Shown one piece after another: positions 46,010-56,709 of a stretch of DNA of 64,000 nt (position 1 is the stretch's first letter; each line of letters begins with the position of its first letter). This DNA is from Apostichopus japonicus (lineage: Eukaryota > Echinodermata > Holothuroidea > Aspidochirotida > Stichopodidae): NCBI RefSeq assembly GCF_037975245.1, contig NC_092577.1, positions 1,548,001 to 1,612,000 on the forward strand, in the 5' to 3' direction. The notes beneath the pieces were generated by a model. It was not told where the DNA came from and made no database searches. It saw nothing but the letters and a program-made list of their open reading frames with translations. The position numbers were made by a program, and so were the translations under genes.

Positions 46010-46800
46010 ATGACACAGACTGTCCTGAAACCATTTGACCATGGACATGAACAACAGGATTCTTGTACTAAATGTGATACTGTAAATACATTGACATACT
46101 AAATATGATATCTGTCCTTGTTGAAATATTGTGAAACATGGTTTTCACAATATGACCCCTGGTAGACTCAAATGACCATTGACCTCTGCCCACAACATTA
46201 GGCTTCTTGTACTCAATGTGGTACAATTACATACCAAATATGTGATTTGTCCAAGCTACCCTTGAGATATTATCTTTAGGAAGGTGTGTTAGTGTAGAGA
46301 GACAGGTAAGAGGGGAGCAACGTAAATGTTTGGCATTTGTGGACTTTAAATGACCTATTACTTCCACCAAATGAAAAGTCTTCTTGTGTTCAATGTTATA
46401 CACCTTCCTACAAAGTATGAGATCTGACCAAGCTTCCAATATTGCGATATCATATTTACCAGGTTTTCACAATTTGACCCCTGGTGACCCCAAATGACCT
46501 TTGACCTACGCCAAAAACAATGGCTTCTGGTACTCAATGTGGTACTTCCACACACCAATATGAGGTTTGCCCATGCTTCCCTTCTTGAGATATCGTGTTT
46601 ACAAAGCTTTTGCAAGTTGACCCCTGTTGACCCCAAGCGACCTTTGACCCTCACCAAAAACCAAAGGCTTCTTGCACTCAATGTGGTACGTCTACACACT
46701 AAATATAAATTTATCCCACCCTTGAGATATTGTGTTTACAAACTGGGCATCACAAACACACACACACACATACGCCATCATGAAGACATTGAAGATTATG
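46010..46800. repeat. Diverged tandem modules (about 150 bp) with a (CA)n end
   Basis: Units contain TTGACCCCTGGTGACCCCAA, TACTCAATGTGGTACNTNNA and TTGAGATATYGTGTTTACAA, at about 46150, 46330, 46475 and 46617. They end in CACACACACACACATACGCC. The architecture matches 12345-14224 and 41538-44482 (TGACC-rich tandem core, CA tract, ACGCC edge), suggesting a sister family. No hairpin ends were found here. Confidence 0.7.
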
Positions 46801-47604
46801 AATATTATAGAAACTAAAATCTTGCAAAATGGTCAATCTTTGATGGATATTTTATGAGAGTTGCAACTACTTTTATATCTATCTACTAGAGTGACAAGGA
46901 CAATGTTGTTTCTAGGTGTCCATAGACCTTTAAGAGTTCTTCCCTATGTGTTTCTTACTGTACATGTATGTTACCTCAGAGCTACAGATAAAGAAAAATG
47001 TTGGCCCCAAAATTCACATTGATAGGCTTGAGGCTTCTATCCTGTATGTGTTCTTTGGTGTATATATCCTCAAATTTCCTGAAAAAGCAACCATTTTTTA
47101 TTTTATGTTGCTATATTGATAAGGATTCTCTCCTGTAGGTAATATTTCATACATCCTCAAATTCCCAGAAAAGCAACAATTTTCTCACAGCAGCTTCACC
47201 ACTAAGGTGTCTATCCTGTGTGGGTTCTTTCATGTCTCCTCATATGTCCAAATTTAGCAAACATTTTCTTACAGCAGTAACACTAATAATACTTCTCTCC
47301 TGTATGTGTTCTTTCATGTTTCTTCAAATTGGCATCATAGGCAAACATTTTGTCAGAGAAAGCACACTGATAGGGCTTTTCTCCTGTGTGCGATATTTTA
47401 TGTCTATTCAAACCAGTAGATTGGGCAAACTTTTGTCACAGTAGTCACACTGATGTTGGCTTCTCTCCTGTATGTGTTTTTTCATGTGTCCTCAAAGTTT
47501 GAGACGTCTGCAAAAATTTCTTAAAGTTTGCTACACTGAAAAGGCTTCTCACCTGTGTGTGTTCTTCATGTATCCTCAATGTTTCAGATCGAGGAAACAT
47601 TTGA
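46801..47604 (-). pseudogene. 3' flank and decayed fingers of a zinc-finger copy
   Basis: 46815-47050 is homologous to 63305-63480 (GCAAAATGGTCAATYTTTGATGGATATTTTATG, split by changes; CATAGACCTTTAAGRGTTCTTCCCTATG), i.e. a shared 3' UTR. From about 47040 to 47604 the minus strand holds about six fingers with lost cysteines, stops and indels. Confidence 0.75.
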
Positions 47605-48165
47605 TCAGAGTATGTACTCTGGTAAGGCTTCTCTCCATGAATGTATCATTTCATGTGTTCTCAAACTTTCAGATAAAGCAAACTTTTCCTTACAATAGCT
47701 ACACTGATAAGGCTTCTCTCCTGTGTGACTTCTTTCATGTCTCCTCATTTGTCCAGAACCAGCAAACAGTTTCTTACAATAGCTACACTGATAAGGCTTC
47801 TCTCCTGTGTGACTTCTTTCATGCCTCCTCATTTGTCCAGAACCAGCAAACAGTTTCTTACAATAGTTACACTGATAAGGCTTCTCTCCTGTGTGTGCTC
47901 TTTCATGAACCTTCCAATTAGTTGAATTGGTAAACTTTTTGTCACAGTATTTACACTGATAAGGCTTCTCTCCATGTGTTCTTTCATGTATATTCAACTG
48001 TCCAGATCTAGCAAACATATTCTCACAGTAGCTACACTGATAAGGCTTCTCTCCTGTGTGTGTTCTTTCATGTAAAATCAAATTTCCTGATCCAGCAAAC
48101 ATTTTCTCACAGAAGCTACACTGATAAGGTTTCTCTCCTGTATGTGTTCTATTGTGGCTCTTCAA
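47605..48165 (-). pseudogene. Zinc-finger block, six fingers (frame 2 of the fused locus)
   Basis: [13 protein letters not shown] is followed by six fingers, including two consecutive almost identical units ([20 protein letters not shown]). One linker is a residue short (ERTHGEKP), a 3-base loss. The start is arbitrary: it continues the array at 48166-48503 after a five-base insertion (CTGTA) in a GERSYQC-type linker shifts the frame. The end (HSWREALPEYIL) is another frameshift. Expression as such is unlikely. Confidence 0.85.
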
Positions 48166-48503
48166 ACTAGAGGCGTGGCCAAACTTTTTGTCACAGTAAC
48201 TACACTGATACAGTAGGACCTCTCTCCTGCATGTGTGTTTTCATGTTTTTCCACACTTCCAGAGTGAGTAAACAGCTTGTTGCCATCACTACTTTCATCA
48301 GGATTCTCTCCTCTATTAAGTGTACAAATCTCTGTATTTTCTGGTTTTACTACATTTTGTTTTGAATCATCAGGGAATTCCTCTCCATCATTGGCCTCAT
48401 CCTCTAGGCTGAATAACAGAAAAGGCTTCTCTCCTGTGTGTGTAATTTCATGTCTCCTCTTTTGTCTAGATCTAGCAAAAATTTTGTAACAGTATTCACA
48501 CAA
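48162..48503 (-). pseudogene. Fusion of a finger to a second copy of the N-terminal linker
   Basis: One finger ([27 protein letters not shown]) runs straight into LLFSLEDEANDGEEFPDDSK and the rest of the family's N-terminal linker (GNKLFTHSGSVEKHENTHAG). In intact genes the linker comes before the fingers, so two finger exons were joined by unequal exchange near 48420. The frame ends at the five-base insertion described for 47605-48165. Confidence 0.88.
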
Positions 48504-48508
48504 TCACA

Positions 48509-50370
48509 CTAATATGACTTCTCTCCTGTATGTGTTTTTTCATGGCTCTTCAAACTAGCAGCATGGGCATACTTTTTGTCACAGTAGTTACACTGATAAG
48601 GTTTCTCTCCTGTATGTATTCTTTCATGGTTCTTCAAACTAGCAGCATGGGGATACTTTTTGTCACAGTAGTTACACTGATAAGGTTTCTCTCCTGTATG
48701 TATTCTTTCATGGTTCTTCAAACTAGCAGCATGGGCATACTTTTTGTCACAGTAGTGACACTGATAAGGTTTCTCTCCTGTATGTATTCTTTCATGGTTC
48801 TTCAAACTAGCAGCATGGGGATACTTTTTGTCACAGTATTTACACTGATAAGGCTTCTCTCCTGTGTGTCTTCTTTCATGGCCCTTCAAAATACGAGCTT
48901 CCACAAACTTTTTGTCACAGTAGTTACACTGATAAGGCTTCTCCCCTGTGTGTGTTCTTTCATGTTTTCTCAATGTTTCAGCTCTAGCAAACATTTTGTT
49001 ACAGTAGTTGCACTGAAAAGGCTTCTCTCCTGTATGAGTTCTTTCATGGTACTTCCAATTAGTTGAATGGGCAAACTTTTTGTCACAGTAGTGACACTGA
49101 TAAGGTTTCTCTCCTGTATGTGTTCTTATGTGGCTCTTAAAACTACAAGCTTTGTCAAACTTTTTGTCACAGTAGTTACACTGATAAGGCTTCTCTCCTC
49201 TATGTCTTCTTTCATGTACCCTCATTTGTCCAGATTCAGGAAAATTTTTGTCACAGTAGTGACACTGAAAGGACCTCTCTCCTGCATCATCAGGGAATTC
49301 CTCTCCTGTGTGTGTACTTTCATGTCTCCTCTTTTGTTTAGATGAAGCAAACATTTTGTCACAGTAGTTACACTGATAAGGCTTCTCTCCTGTGTGTGTT
49401 CTTTCATGTGAAATCAAATTTCCTGATCCAGCAAACATTTTCTCACAGTAGCTACACTGATAAGGCTTCTCTCCTGTATGTGTTCTTTCATGAATCCTCA
49501 TTTGTCCAGATTGAGTAAAGTTTTTGTCACAGTAGTTACACTGATAAGGTTTCTCTCCTGTATGTATTCTTTCATGCACCTTCAAACTAGCAGCGTGGGC
49601 ACACTTTTTGTCACAGTATTTACACTGATAAGGCTTCTCTCCTGTATGTGTTCTTTCATGTATATTCAACTGTCCAGATTCAGCAAACATTTTCTCACAG
49701 TAGCTACACTTATAAGGCTTCTCTCCTGTATGTGTTCTTTCATGACTCCTCATTTGTCTAGATTGAGCAAAGTTTTTGTCACAGTAGTTACACTGATAAG
49801 GTTTCTCTCCTGTATGTGTTCTTTCATGACTCCTCATTTGTCCAGATTGAGCAAAGTTTTTGTCACAGTAGTTACACTGATAAGGTTTCTCTCCCCTATG
49901 TATTCTTTCATGCCTCTTCAAACTAGCAGCTAGGGTAAACTTTTTGTCACAGTAGTTGCACTGATAAGGTTTCTTTCCTGTATGTTTACTTACATGAACC
50001 TTTAAATTAGAATCGTTGGCAAACTTTTTGTCACAGTATTTACACTGATAGGATTTCTCTCCTGTATGTGTTCTTTCATGTTTTTTCAAACTTCCTGAGT
50101 GAGTAAACAGCTTGTTGCCATCAACAATGTTGTCAGGATTCTCTCCTCTATGAAGTGTACAAATCTCTGTCTGTCTTGGTTTTCCTAGTGTTTGTTTAGT
50201 ATCGCCAGAGGATTCTTCTCCATTATTGACCTCATCCTCCAGGCTGAGTAAAACATGACATGAGTAGCTATCAACTGGTTCCCCAGACTCCATTTCTTCC
50301 TTCTTAACATCCTGTTGATGTCCTTGGTGGTGTGAGTGAGCAATATGTCCAGAGGACAGTCCCTGTGATA
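48509..50370 (-). CDS. Zinc-finger gene D, finger exon (18 C2H2 fingers)
   Basis: With exon 1 (51070-51139) this forms a 643-aa protein (70 + 1862 bases, a multiple of three; acceptor TTTTCAG|TA). It has the family leader, acidic linker and degenerate half finger, then 18 regular fingers. Finger 9 is followed by an odd linker, EEFPDDAGERSF, in place of TGEKPY. It looks like a remnant of the N-terminal linker left after an internal deletion in a fused array. Fingers 15-18 are nearly identical (KKYPHAASLKNHERIHTGEK), a fresh tandem expansion of the 84-bp unit. The frame stops at 48509 through a CAG-to-TAG type change in a YQC codon; more fingers follow in other frames. Predicted nuclear DNA-binding protein, target unknown. 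Confidence 0.92.
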
Positions 50371-51069
50371 CTGAAAATTGAAGCAAAACACAAGGTGAAA
50401 TAATAACAACAGAATGCCAACTGTTTTAGTGATTCCACTTTTCTTAAATTAGAATATTTTATTTAGTACTACAGATAAGATTTGTTCTCAATCTTGCTAG
50501 TTGTAAGTGATTAAGACCTCATACTGGTCAAGATGTGATATTGTTCACATTGTAATATTTTTACTTTGTTTTTCTTTACAGCTTCTGGGCCTACTTAGTA
50601 GCATGGTGGGCTCATAGTTGACGCACTTAAGGATTTGATTAACGATGTCTATGAATGAAAAATCGAAATCACTCAACTGTATGCACGCTTCTCATGTAGT
50701 TCCTCAGAAATGTAATGATCTCAAAAAAAGTATTGTTCTGTGCCTACGCAACGCACAACTGAGCAGAAATTGACCACAAAATGTCTGCCTTGTCAAGTTC
50801 TTTCGTACCCCTAAATTGACAAATTGGTCGATAAGCACTTGTAAGCCTAACTTCCCCTAACTTAGTAGACATCCATTGACTTATATGCTGTTTGCTATGC
50901 TCTGAGCCTCTAATCTCAGCTCCCAGAGAGTAGTGGTATCATACTGAGGTAATTTTGGTTATTTTTAGGGAGTAAGATTCCAAATGACAAACAAATGTGA
51001 AAAACTGGGTGGGGAGGGTGATAAAAGCTTTAAAAAAACACAATACAAGATTTTTCGCGGAACCGTTAC
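50371..51069 (-). other. Intron of zinc-finger gene D
   Basis: Between donor GTAACG and acceptor TTTTCAG. No further exon or element recognised. Confidence 0.75.
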
Positions 51070-51139
51070 CAGTTATATTATTAACAGTGCTATCGTGCAT
51101 AGGTGACCCTGGTTCCGACTTCACGGAAATCCGAAACAT
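51070..51139 (-). CDS. Zinc-finger gene D, first coding exon
   Basis: ATG at 51139 encodes MFRISVKSEPGSPMHDSTVN then NIT and one base, ending at a GTAACG donor. Phase 1 fits the acceptor at 50370. Same position and context (TTTTCGCGGAACCGTTACC on the plus strand) as exon E. Confidence 0.92.
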
Positions 51140-51734
51140 TTTGTTTCCCGTGAATCTGTGCTCGGTTGGTGATCTTCTGCTGTTGATCCGTTTGTCTTGA
51201 GAATTTCCTTTTTATCATTGATGACATTTACATTTTAAGATCGTGAATCACTCAAACATGTCATTGAAGTTTCAACACAGAACTACAGTACAACTAAGAA
51301 GTTTCCAGCGATTTCACAAATTGTGTTATTTATGCAAAGGCTCGCCATACAGTAGAAACAAAATATCCCACTTCTATGGTTTAGGATCACTGATCTAGAG
51401 ATCAGTGTTTAGGATAGGCCGCTTCTAGTTCCGAAAAGCATCAGTCTATGGAACGCCAAAAAGAACAAAAGATGGCCTTGCTACTAAATTGGATTCTCTA
51501 CTTCCCTAAACAGGAGGTGATACTACCATAAATAAGAGGTGCTACAGCCAGGAGCACACCTTATCATCTCACCTCCCTACATGTATAGGAAGATGGGATA
51601 TGGTACGTCACACCACATCAGAAATGTGAGGAAGTGTGAAGGAGCAAAAATAGTATTGCGAACTCCTATACCGTAAGTCTGATCGAGTTCAAACTTGGTG
51701 GGTAGGCGATGGACCATCTAAACTCGTACCATCT
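51140..51734. other. 5' flank of gene D
   Basis: The first 60 bases resemble other first-exon flanks (TGTGCTCGGTTGGTGATCTT, GTTGATCCGTTTGTCTTG). GGCTCGCCATA at 51342 is a remnant of the foldback-array end. The rest is unremarkable. Confidence 0.5.
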
Positions 51735-51985
51735 AAAATACAGATGAATGACAACAAAACGGAGGTCATTTTGTTTCATTCATACTGTAGTTCTATAACA
51801 ACAATACTGAGACAAGTTCTACTTTGGTGCACGATACTAATGTTGACGTTGTTGACTCTGTTAAACTATTGGGCATTCAGCTTGACACTAACTTGTCTCT
51901 GAATAAACATATTTCTGAGAAATACAGGATTGCTAGTGTCAACCTTACCAAAATCAGAAAGATTCGTAAGTTCCTTGATTGCTAA
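51735..51985 (+). pseudogene. LINE reverse transcriptase fragment
   Basis: Across frameshifts: MNDNKTEVILFHS, then VHDTNVDVVDSVKLLGIQLD, NLSLNKHISEKYRIASVNLT, KIRKIRKFL. This is the C-terminal part of a non-LTR reverse transcriptase. Both ends are truncated, and it differs in sequence from the LINE at 31330. Confidence 0.8.
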
Positions 51986-53649
51986 TTTTTTCAGATCCCA
52001 ATTAACTCCACATCCAAGCATGCACTTTCTGGATATTAGCCTTGGACTATTAAATCGGACCCCCTCCCCCATTTCTCCCTTCCGTATTGACAATATGGGT
52101 ATTGAACCTACAGGCTACACTATACATTTACAGGTAAAGTCGAGTTTTGAGGGCCTCTGAGTGTTTTGGTGGTTCTATATTTCTAGGACGATGTTCAAAT
52201 GCTCAAGTTCAGAACATCTTAAGTCCTAAAACAGGATTTTTGCCCAAGATATACAAAGCCAACTGATGTCAAATGAAAACTTGGAGCATGGGTGGGAACT
52301 AGTGTTTACACAGGTCCAAAATCAGAAACGGGATACCCGAGAGTCGTTACCCGTCGGGTATCCGGGTATATGGGTACCCCAAAAAAAAAAATTGTCTACC
52401 CTCATGTAACATGGTTTTCAAGATATATATAACATATTGGATGCTATTATAAATGAATTATATTCTCCACTGACAGTGGTTTCATGTTCAAATAGGTGTA
52501 AGATAAGGTATAAAACCTTCCCCATTCCTGTCTATTTGCTTTTGTGTCTTTCATTAAATTGTTAATAACTAACATCACTACTAACATCGCACTGCTGTCG
52601 CTGCTTTATTTGCTCTGTACCTCTATTGGATAAGACCAGTTATTACTACTACTACTATCTATTATGCAGGCCTAGGGTTCGCATTAGCTGCTGGAATGCT
52701 CGATTCCCGCAATTGGATCTCATTTGGAGTCAATTTTGGTAAAAAAAACACTTGTGATTATTTGTTATTAGTTATCCCGTTTATATAATCAGTAATGTTA
52801 TTAGAGAAAAAAAGTTTGCGCCCCAGGGACGCAAGCCCCCCAAAAAGTCTGCGTCCCTAAAAAAACACCTTGCGTTCCGATCGAACACCAATTGCGTTTA
52901 TTGTATGACCTACTTTTACTAGTGTAATTGTAAAGATGCAATCGTATCACTGCCTGTACTAAGTGAATGTTCCACACAATATATAGGGTAGATAGCTGAG
53001 TGCCTTAGCTTCGCAGTTTGACAGGGGCAGCCCGGCCTGCCCCTCCTTTCGCCCACCCTGCAGTTTCAACCAATTTTTACCCCCAGCCCCCCACTTGCCA
53101 ACTCCTTGGTAGCTCTGTGCTTTGACCTTGCAGCGATTCCAACAACCAACTCTTCAAAAATCCCATTACCTACAGTGTGCATATCTCTCTCTAAATTCCA
53201 CAGTTCACTGTACTACTTCATGTACTGTACATAGGCCTGTTCGAGCTTCATTTTCAACTACACATGCGCAAATCCTCAAAACCTGATCCAACATTTATCC
53301 TGGGCTTTTTGCAAACAAGCATCTTTACGAAAATTACAGTAGGCCTATGTGAATAGCTCTTTACGCAATGTTGAAAAAAAAAATCAAACTTCAATGTTCT
53401 GAAGCACAGTAGTTTAGACACGAATGTTGCGCCAAAGTAAAATTTACTGAAGCACGTTTGCAACAGAAATTTGCAACAGAAACTACTGATGGTAAGAATA
53501 CACATTTTACATAAGCAACTCTTAATGCAGAGAGAAGAAACATACTGTGAGATGAAATATCCTGTTCAGGATCAGAGATGTTAGCTTCCCACAAAATTCA
53601 TAGATTGTCTCAACTCATTACATTTTCTGATCAAAACAATGATTCAAAT
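51986..53649. other. No recognisable gene
   Basis: Short frames only. A patch of CCGGGTAT/GGGTACCC-like words at 52330-52380 may be one end of a DNA transposon whose partner was not found. Confidence 0.4.
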
Positions 53650-53936
53650 ACAAAGTGGCTATTCTTACGACTAGTTGCAAGAATAATTACCGACAACGCA
53701 TGCGCAGTTGCTATTTTTATGACCAGGAGTACTATTTTTACGACGAGGAGTAACAATAATTTCCGGTTAGGGTTAGAGTTAGGGTTAGGATTGAGGTTTA
53801 GGGTTATGTTTAGGGTTAGGGCTACCCCTACTACATGCGCAGTTGCTTTATTTACTTAACTGCGCTTGAATTCGCCTTTGTCGTAAGAATAGTTTATAAA
53901 TAATTGTTACGACTAGTCGTAAGAATAGCCACGGCC
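53650..53936. mobile_element. Palindromic-end MITE, copy 2 (287 bp) with telomere-like repeats
   Basis: Same ends as 24193-24447 (CAAAG(T/A)GGCTATTCTTACG; GAATAGCCACGGCC), with a perfect 8-bp duplication ATTCAAAT (53642-53649, 53937-53944). The interior at 53765-53822 contains about eight degenerate TTAGGG units. Copy 1 has only two to three at the same place. Confidence 0.9.
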
Positions 53937-54018
53937 ATTCAAATATCATGTGATAGTCTCAGAAACAATTCAATTGCATCTTTGTACCCGTTGTCTAAAG
54001 GTTTAAGTATTGGTGGGG

Positions 54019-54372
54019 CTTATTCACAGGGCAGCCCTGCGAATAGCCAGACACATACACCTTATTCACAGGGCAGCCCTGCGAATAGCCAGACACATAC
54101 ACCTTATTCACCGGGCAGCCCTGCGAATAGCTGGACACAAGTATCTTATTCACAGGGCAGCCCTGCGAATAGCCAGACACATACACCTTATTCACAGGGC
54201 AGCCCTGCGAATAGCCGGACACAAGTATCTTATTCACAGGGCTGCCCTGCGAATAGCCAGACACATACACCTTATTCTCAGGGCAGCCCTGTGAATAGCC
54301 AGACACAAGCATCTTATTTGCAGGGCTGCCCTGCGAATAGCCAGACACATACACCTTATTCACAGGGCAGCC
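54019..54372. repeat. 42-bp palindromic minisatellite (about 8.5 copies)
   Basis: Each unit holds TTCACAGGGCAGCCCTGCGAA, arranged as arms around a central base (TTCGCAGGGC / GCCCTGCGAA), then TAGCCAGACACATACACCTTA or TAGCCGGACACAAGTATCTTA. The two spacer variants alternate irregularly. Both strands are open across it because 42 is a multiple of three and the unit is nearly symmetric. Single relatives lie at 54866-54925. Confidence 0.93.
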
Positions 54373-55232
54373 TTAGACTGGGTTAACGGGCTCAGTAATT
54401 TTTGGGGCTATTCGAGTTTGCTTCTGAGCACCAGCTATCTTTTTGAGAGTCTTAATTGGGATCGAGCCTCTATATTTTGAGGAATTTATTGGCCTTTGGG
54501 ATTCCTATCTTAATGCTGTTAGGATTGGTTTTGGGAGCCTAGGGCCTTAAGATTGAACCAGTCTAGCATTAGTACCGCCAACATAAAAAAGGTCATCCCT
54601 CATTTTTACCTTTGTTTTTGCAGAGTGACTGCTCATTTGCATGTAAAGGTGTGGGAGGGCTTTCAGGCTTTCAGGCAATATCGGCTTTTGGGGAATCCCA
54701 AGATAAGCTCCCTTAAAATAAAGCTTTTAAAATTGAATTGCTGGGGTTCCAAAAATTAGCTTATGAAGTGGCTAAGACTATACAAAAGGTTGGCTTTTTC
54801 AAGGCCCATAAACTGACTGGTATCAATAGCAAAACCTTAATAATAAATCTATTTTCAAAAACGATACAGCCCTGCGAATAAGGTGTCTGTGTATGTTATT
54901 CGCCGGGCTGCCCTGCGAATAATCACTTCGTTACGTATTGTATGTGACAACAAGACCTAGCGTTATGATATTAGAGTGCACACAATTATAAGATAGTCTT
55001 TAGCCTACAGTACTGTCTGTTACATTATAACTAAGGTAATATTAAGCATCCAGTTTCCTTTGCCCTTAAATAATAACTCCAGGACTCTCTTCTCCAATTG
55101 TACTGCGTTATTCGCTCATCTCTTAACTTTTGAGAAGTCTTTGGTAAGCACTTTTTTATAATTTAGTGCAACTGCTGCTAGGCTAGGCCCATTTTGTATA
55201 GTAATACAATAGACTATTCGCGGAACCGTTAC
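54373..55232. other. Intron-like sequence next to exon E
   Basis: 55010-55232 matches the start of the gene C intron (30390-30621). No finger exon follows. 54866-54925 carries two isolated palindromes of the 42-bp family. Confidence 0.6.
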
Positions 55233-55296
55233 CTGTGTTAACCGTGTTATCGTGAGACGGTGACCCTGGTTCCACCTTCACGGAGATTTGAAACAT
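55233..55296 (-). pseudogene. Orphan first coding exon of a zinc-finger gene (E)
   Basis: ATG at 55296 encodes MFQISVKVEPGSPSHDNTVN then T plus one base, ending at a GTAACG donor; intact and phase 1 like its paralogues. Between it and gene D's first exon (51139) no finger exon exists, so the gene lost its second exon. Alternatively the exon could splice over gene D's exon 1 to the gene D finger exon as an alternative promoter. The phase allows this. Confidence 0.82.
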
Positions 55297-56148
55297 CTTG
55301 TTTCCCGTAGATAAGTGCTCGGTTGATGATGTTCTGCTTATTTTGCCGTTGATCCGTTTCGTCTCGCGAATTTATTTTTGTTTTCCACTTGGCGATATTT
55401 GAAAATTGCACCCCAAAGATGTGATTGAGGTTGCAGCAAAAGACTACGATAGAACTTACTAGAAGTAGAAGACGACATGAATTAACAAATGGTGGCCTAC
55501 GTACGGAAGCGTAGAAAAGTCATGTAAGTTATTTTCATAAAATCATTTTGATGATATTGCAAAAACTCGTCGATATATCAGGGTGAAAATTTACGTTTTG
55601 ACTACATATTCTAAATCGTCAACATGCCAAAAATCTGGAAAAAAATCCGTTTTGTCGAAATGAATCACCTCGTAATGGTTACAAAAATATGACAATTGAC
55701 CTTATAACACCAGATCGTCAAAATTTCACAAATCTGAATACGGTACTGACGTTTTGTCTAAGTGTATCTAGCCAAAACGTCAGATTTATGATATTTTGAC
55801 GAGTTAATACCTATTGACAAATCGTCAATTTTAAAGCTGTTGACATTTTGATGACTTTCTGCAACGCGACAAAACGTAAATAATAATTGAATTTTGTGTC
55901 ACTTTGATGAGTTGGTATGATGGAGTCAAAACGAAAAAATGACTCCTGCCATTTTTTAAGATAATACATCACAGCAAAACGTCAATTTTCATGGTTTGGT
56001 TATTTGGACGATTTGATATTGGTTGACAAAATTGCAATTTTCATATTGATGTTATTTTGACGAATTGTTGCATCGCATCACGTCAGTTAACATGTACCTT
56101 TTGCGCTGCCGTAGTCAGAAGCACGTCTGTTTTTTCTTTGCTGAATGC
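55297..56148. other. 5' flank of exon E, including an inverted-repeat element (55502-56113)
   Basis: Homologous to 24713-25536 over about 0.8 kb. The element ends TACGGAAGCGTAGAA and GCGCTGCCGTAG are inverted and the interior is rich in AAACGTCA/TGACGTTT. Confidence 0.75.
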
Positions 56149-56400
56149 TATGGCAAGCCATATGTGCAATAATTCGATAAACCGAGTTTATCGCCGTTAA
56201 ACTCTGTCTTTCGATCGATAAAACCTTAGATTATCGAATGAGTAGCGAAAACCGAGTTTATCAAATGGGATCTGTTTTTTGCAGAAAAAGCAACCATTTT
56301 TTGTTTTATGTTGCTAGATTGATAAGGCTTCTCTCCTGTAGGTAATATTTCATACATCCTCAAATTCCCAGAAAAGTAAAAACATTTTTTTTAATTTGAA
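56149..56400 (-). pseudogene. Truncated foldback array joined to a zinc-finger relic
   Basis: 56149-56276 is the left part of the foldback array (TATGGCAAGCCATATGTGCA). At 56281 it switches abruptly to a decayed finger (GATAAGGCTTCTCTCCTGTA on the plus strand). This relic is nearly the same as 47082-47172, sharing the unusual TTTTATGTTGCTA and AATATTTCATACATCCTC changes, so it came from the same 3' region. Confidence 0.75.
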
Positions 56401-56709
56401 CTTTGTGGGCCAGGTCGGAGACTGAGGAAGGTAGCATGTTTGGAGGTTTGGAGGAGGTGATAAGTGGTGGTGATGGTGGTGAGTGGTTGCTGGCTTCAAC
56501 GTTTGGTTCTGGTTCTTTTTATTTTCAAATTTCTTTTGCTTTCCGATGGATAGGATTCGGAGGCTAGACGGACATCTTTACCCTATGACGGTACGTGTAG
56601 CTGTTTCTGGTAAATTTTGGTTGGATGGTTGGTTTATGTTCTGGAATTACGTTTCTTCTGGTAGATGAGGTCCCCAGATTTCCATATCTAGGCCGGTGAG
56701 GGTGATCAT
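56401..56709. other. No recognisable feature
   Basis: GGTGGTGATGGTGG-rich start; no gene seen. Confidence 0.4.

Noticed and set aside
21218-50370. KRAB, SCAN, BTB or SET domains in the zinc-finger genes
   Set aside because: The leader and linker ([23 protein letters not shown]) match none of these; no further exon seen in the introns.
53765-53822. Telomere or chromosome end
   Set aside because: About eight degenerate TTAGGG units inside a 287-bp MITE with target duplications; interstitial.
53904-54386. 160-codon frame with YSQGSPANSQTHTP repeats
   Set aside because: By-product of the 42-bp palindromic minisatellite; open on both strands for the same reason.
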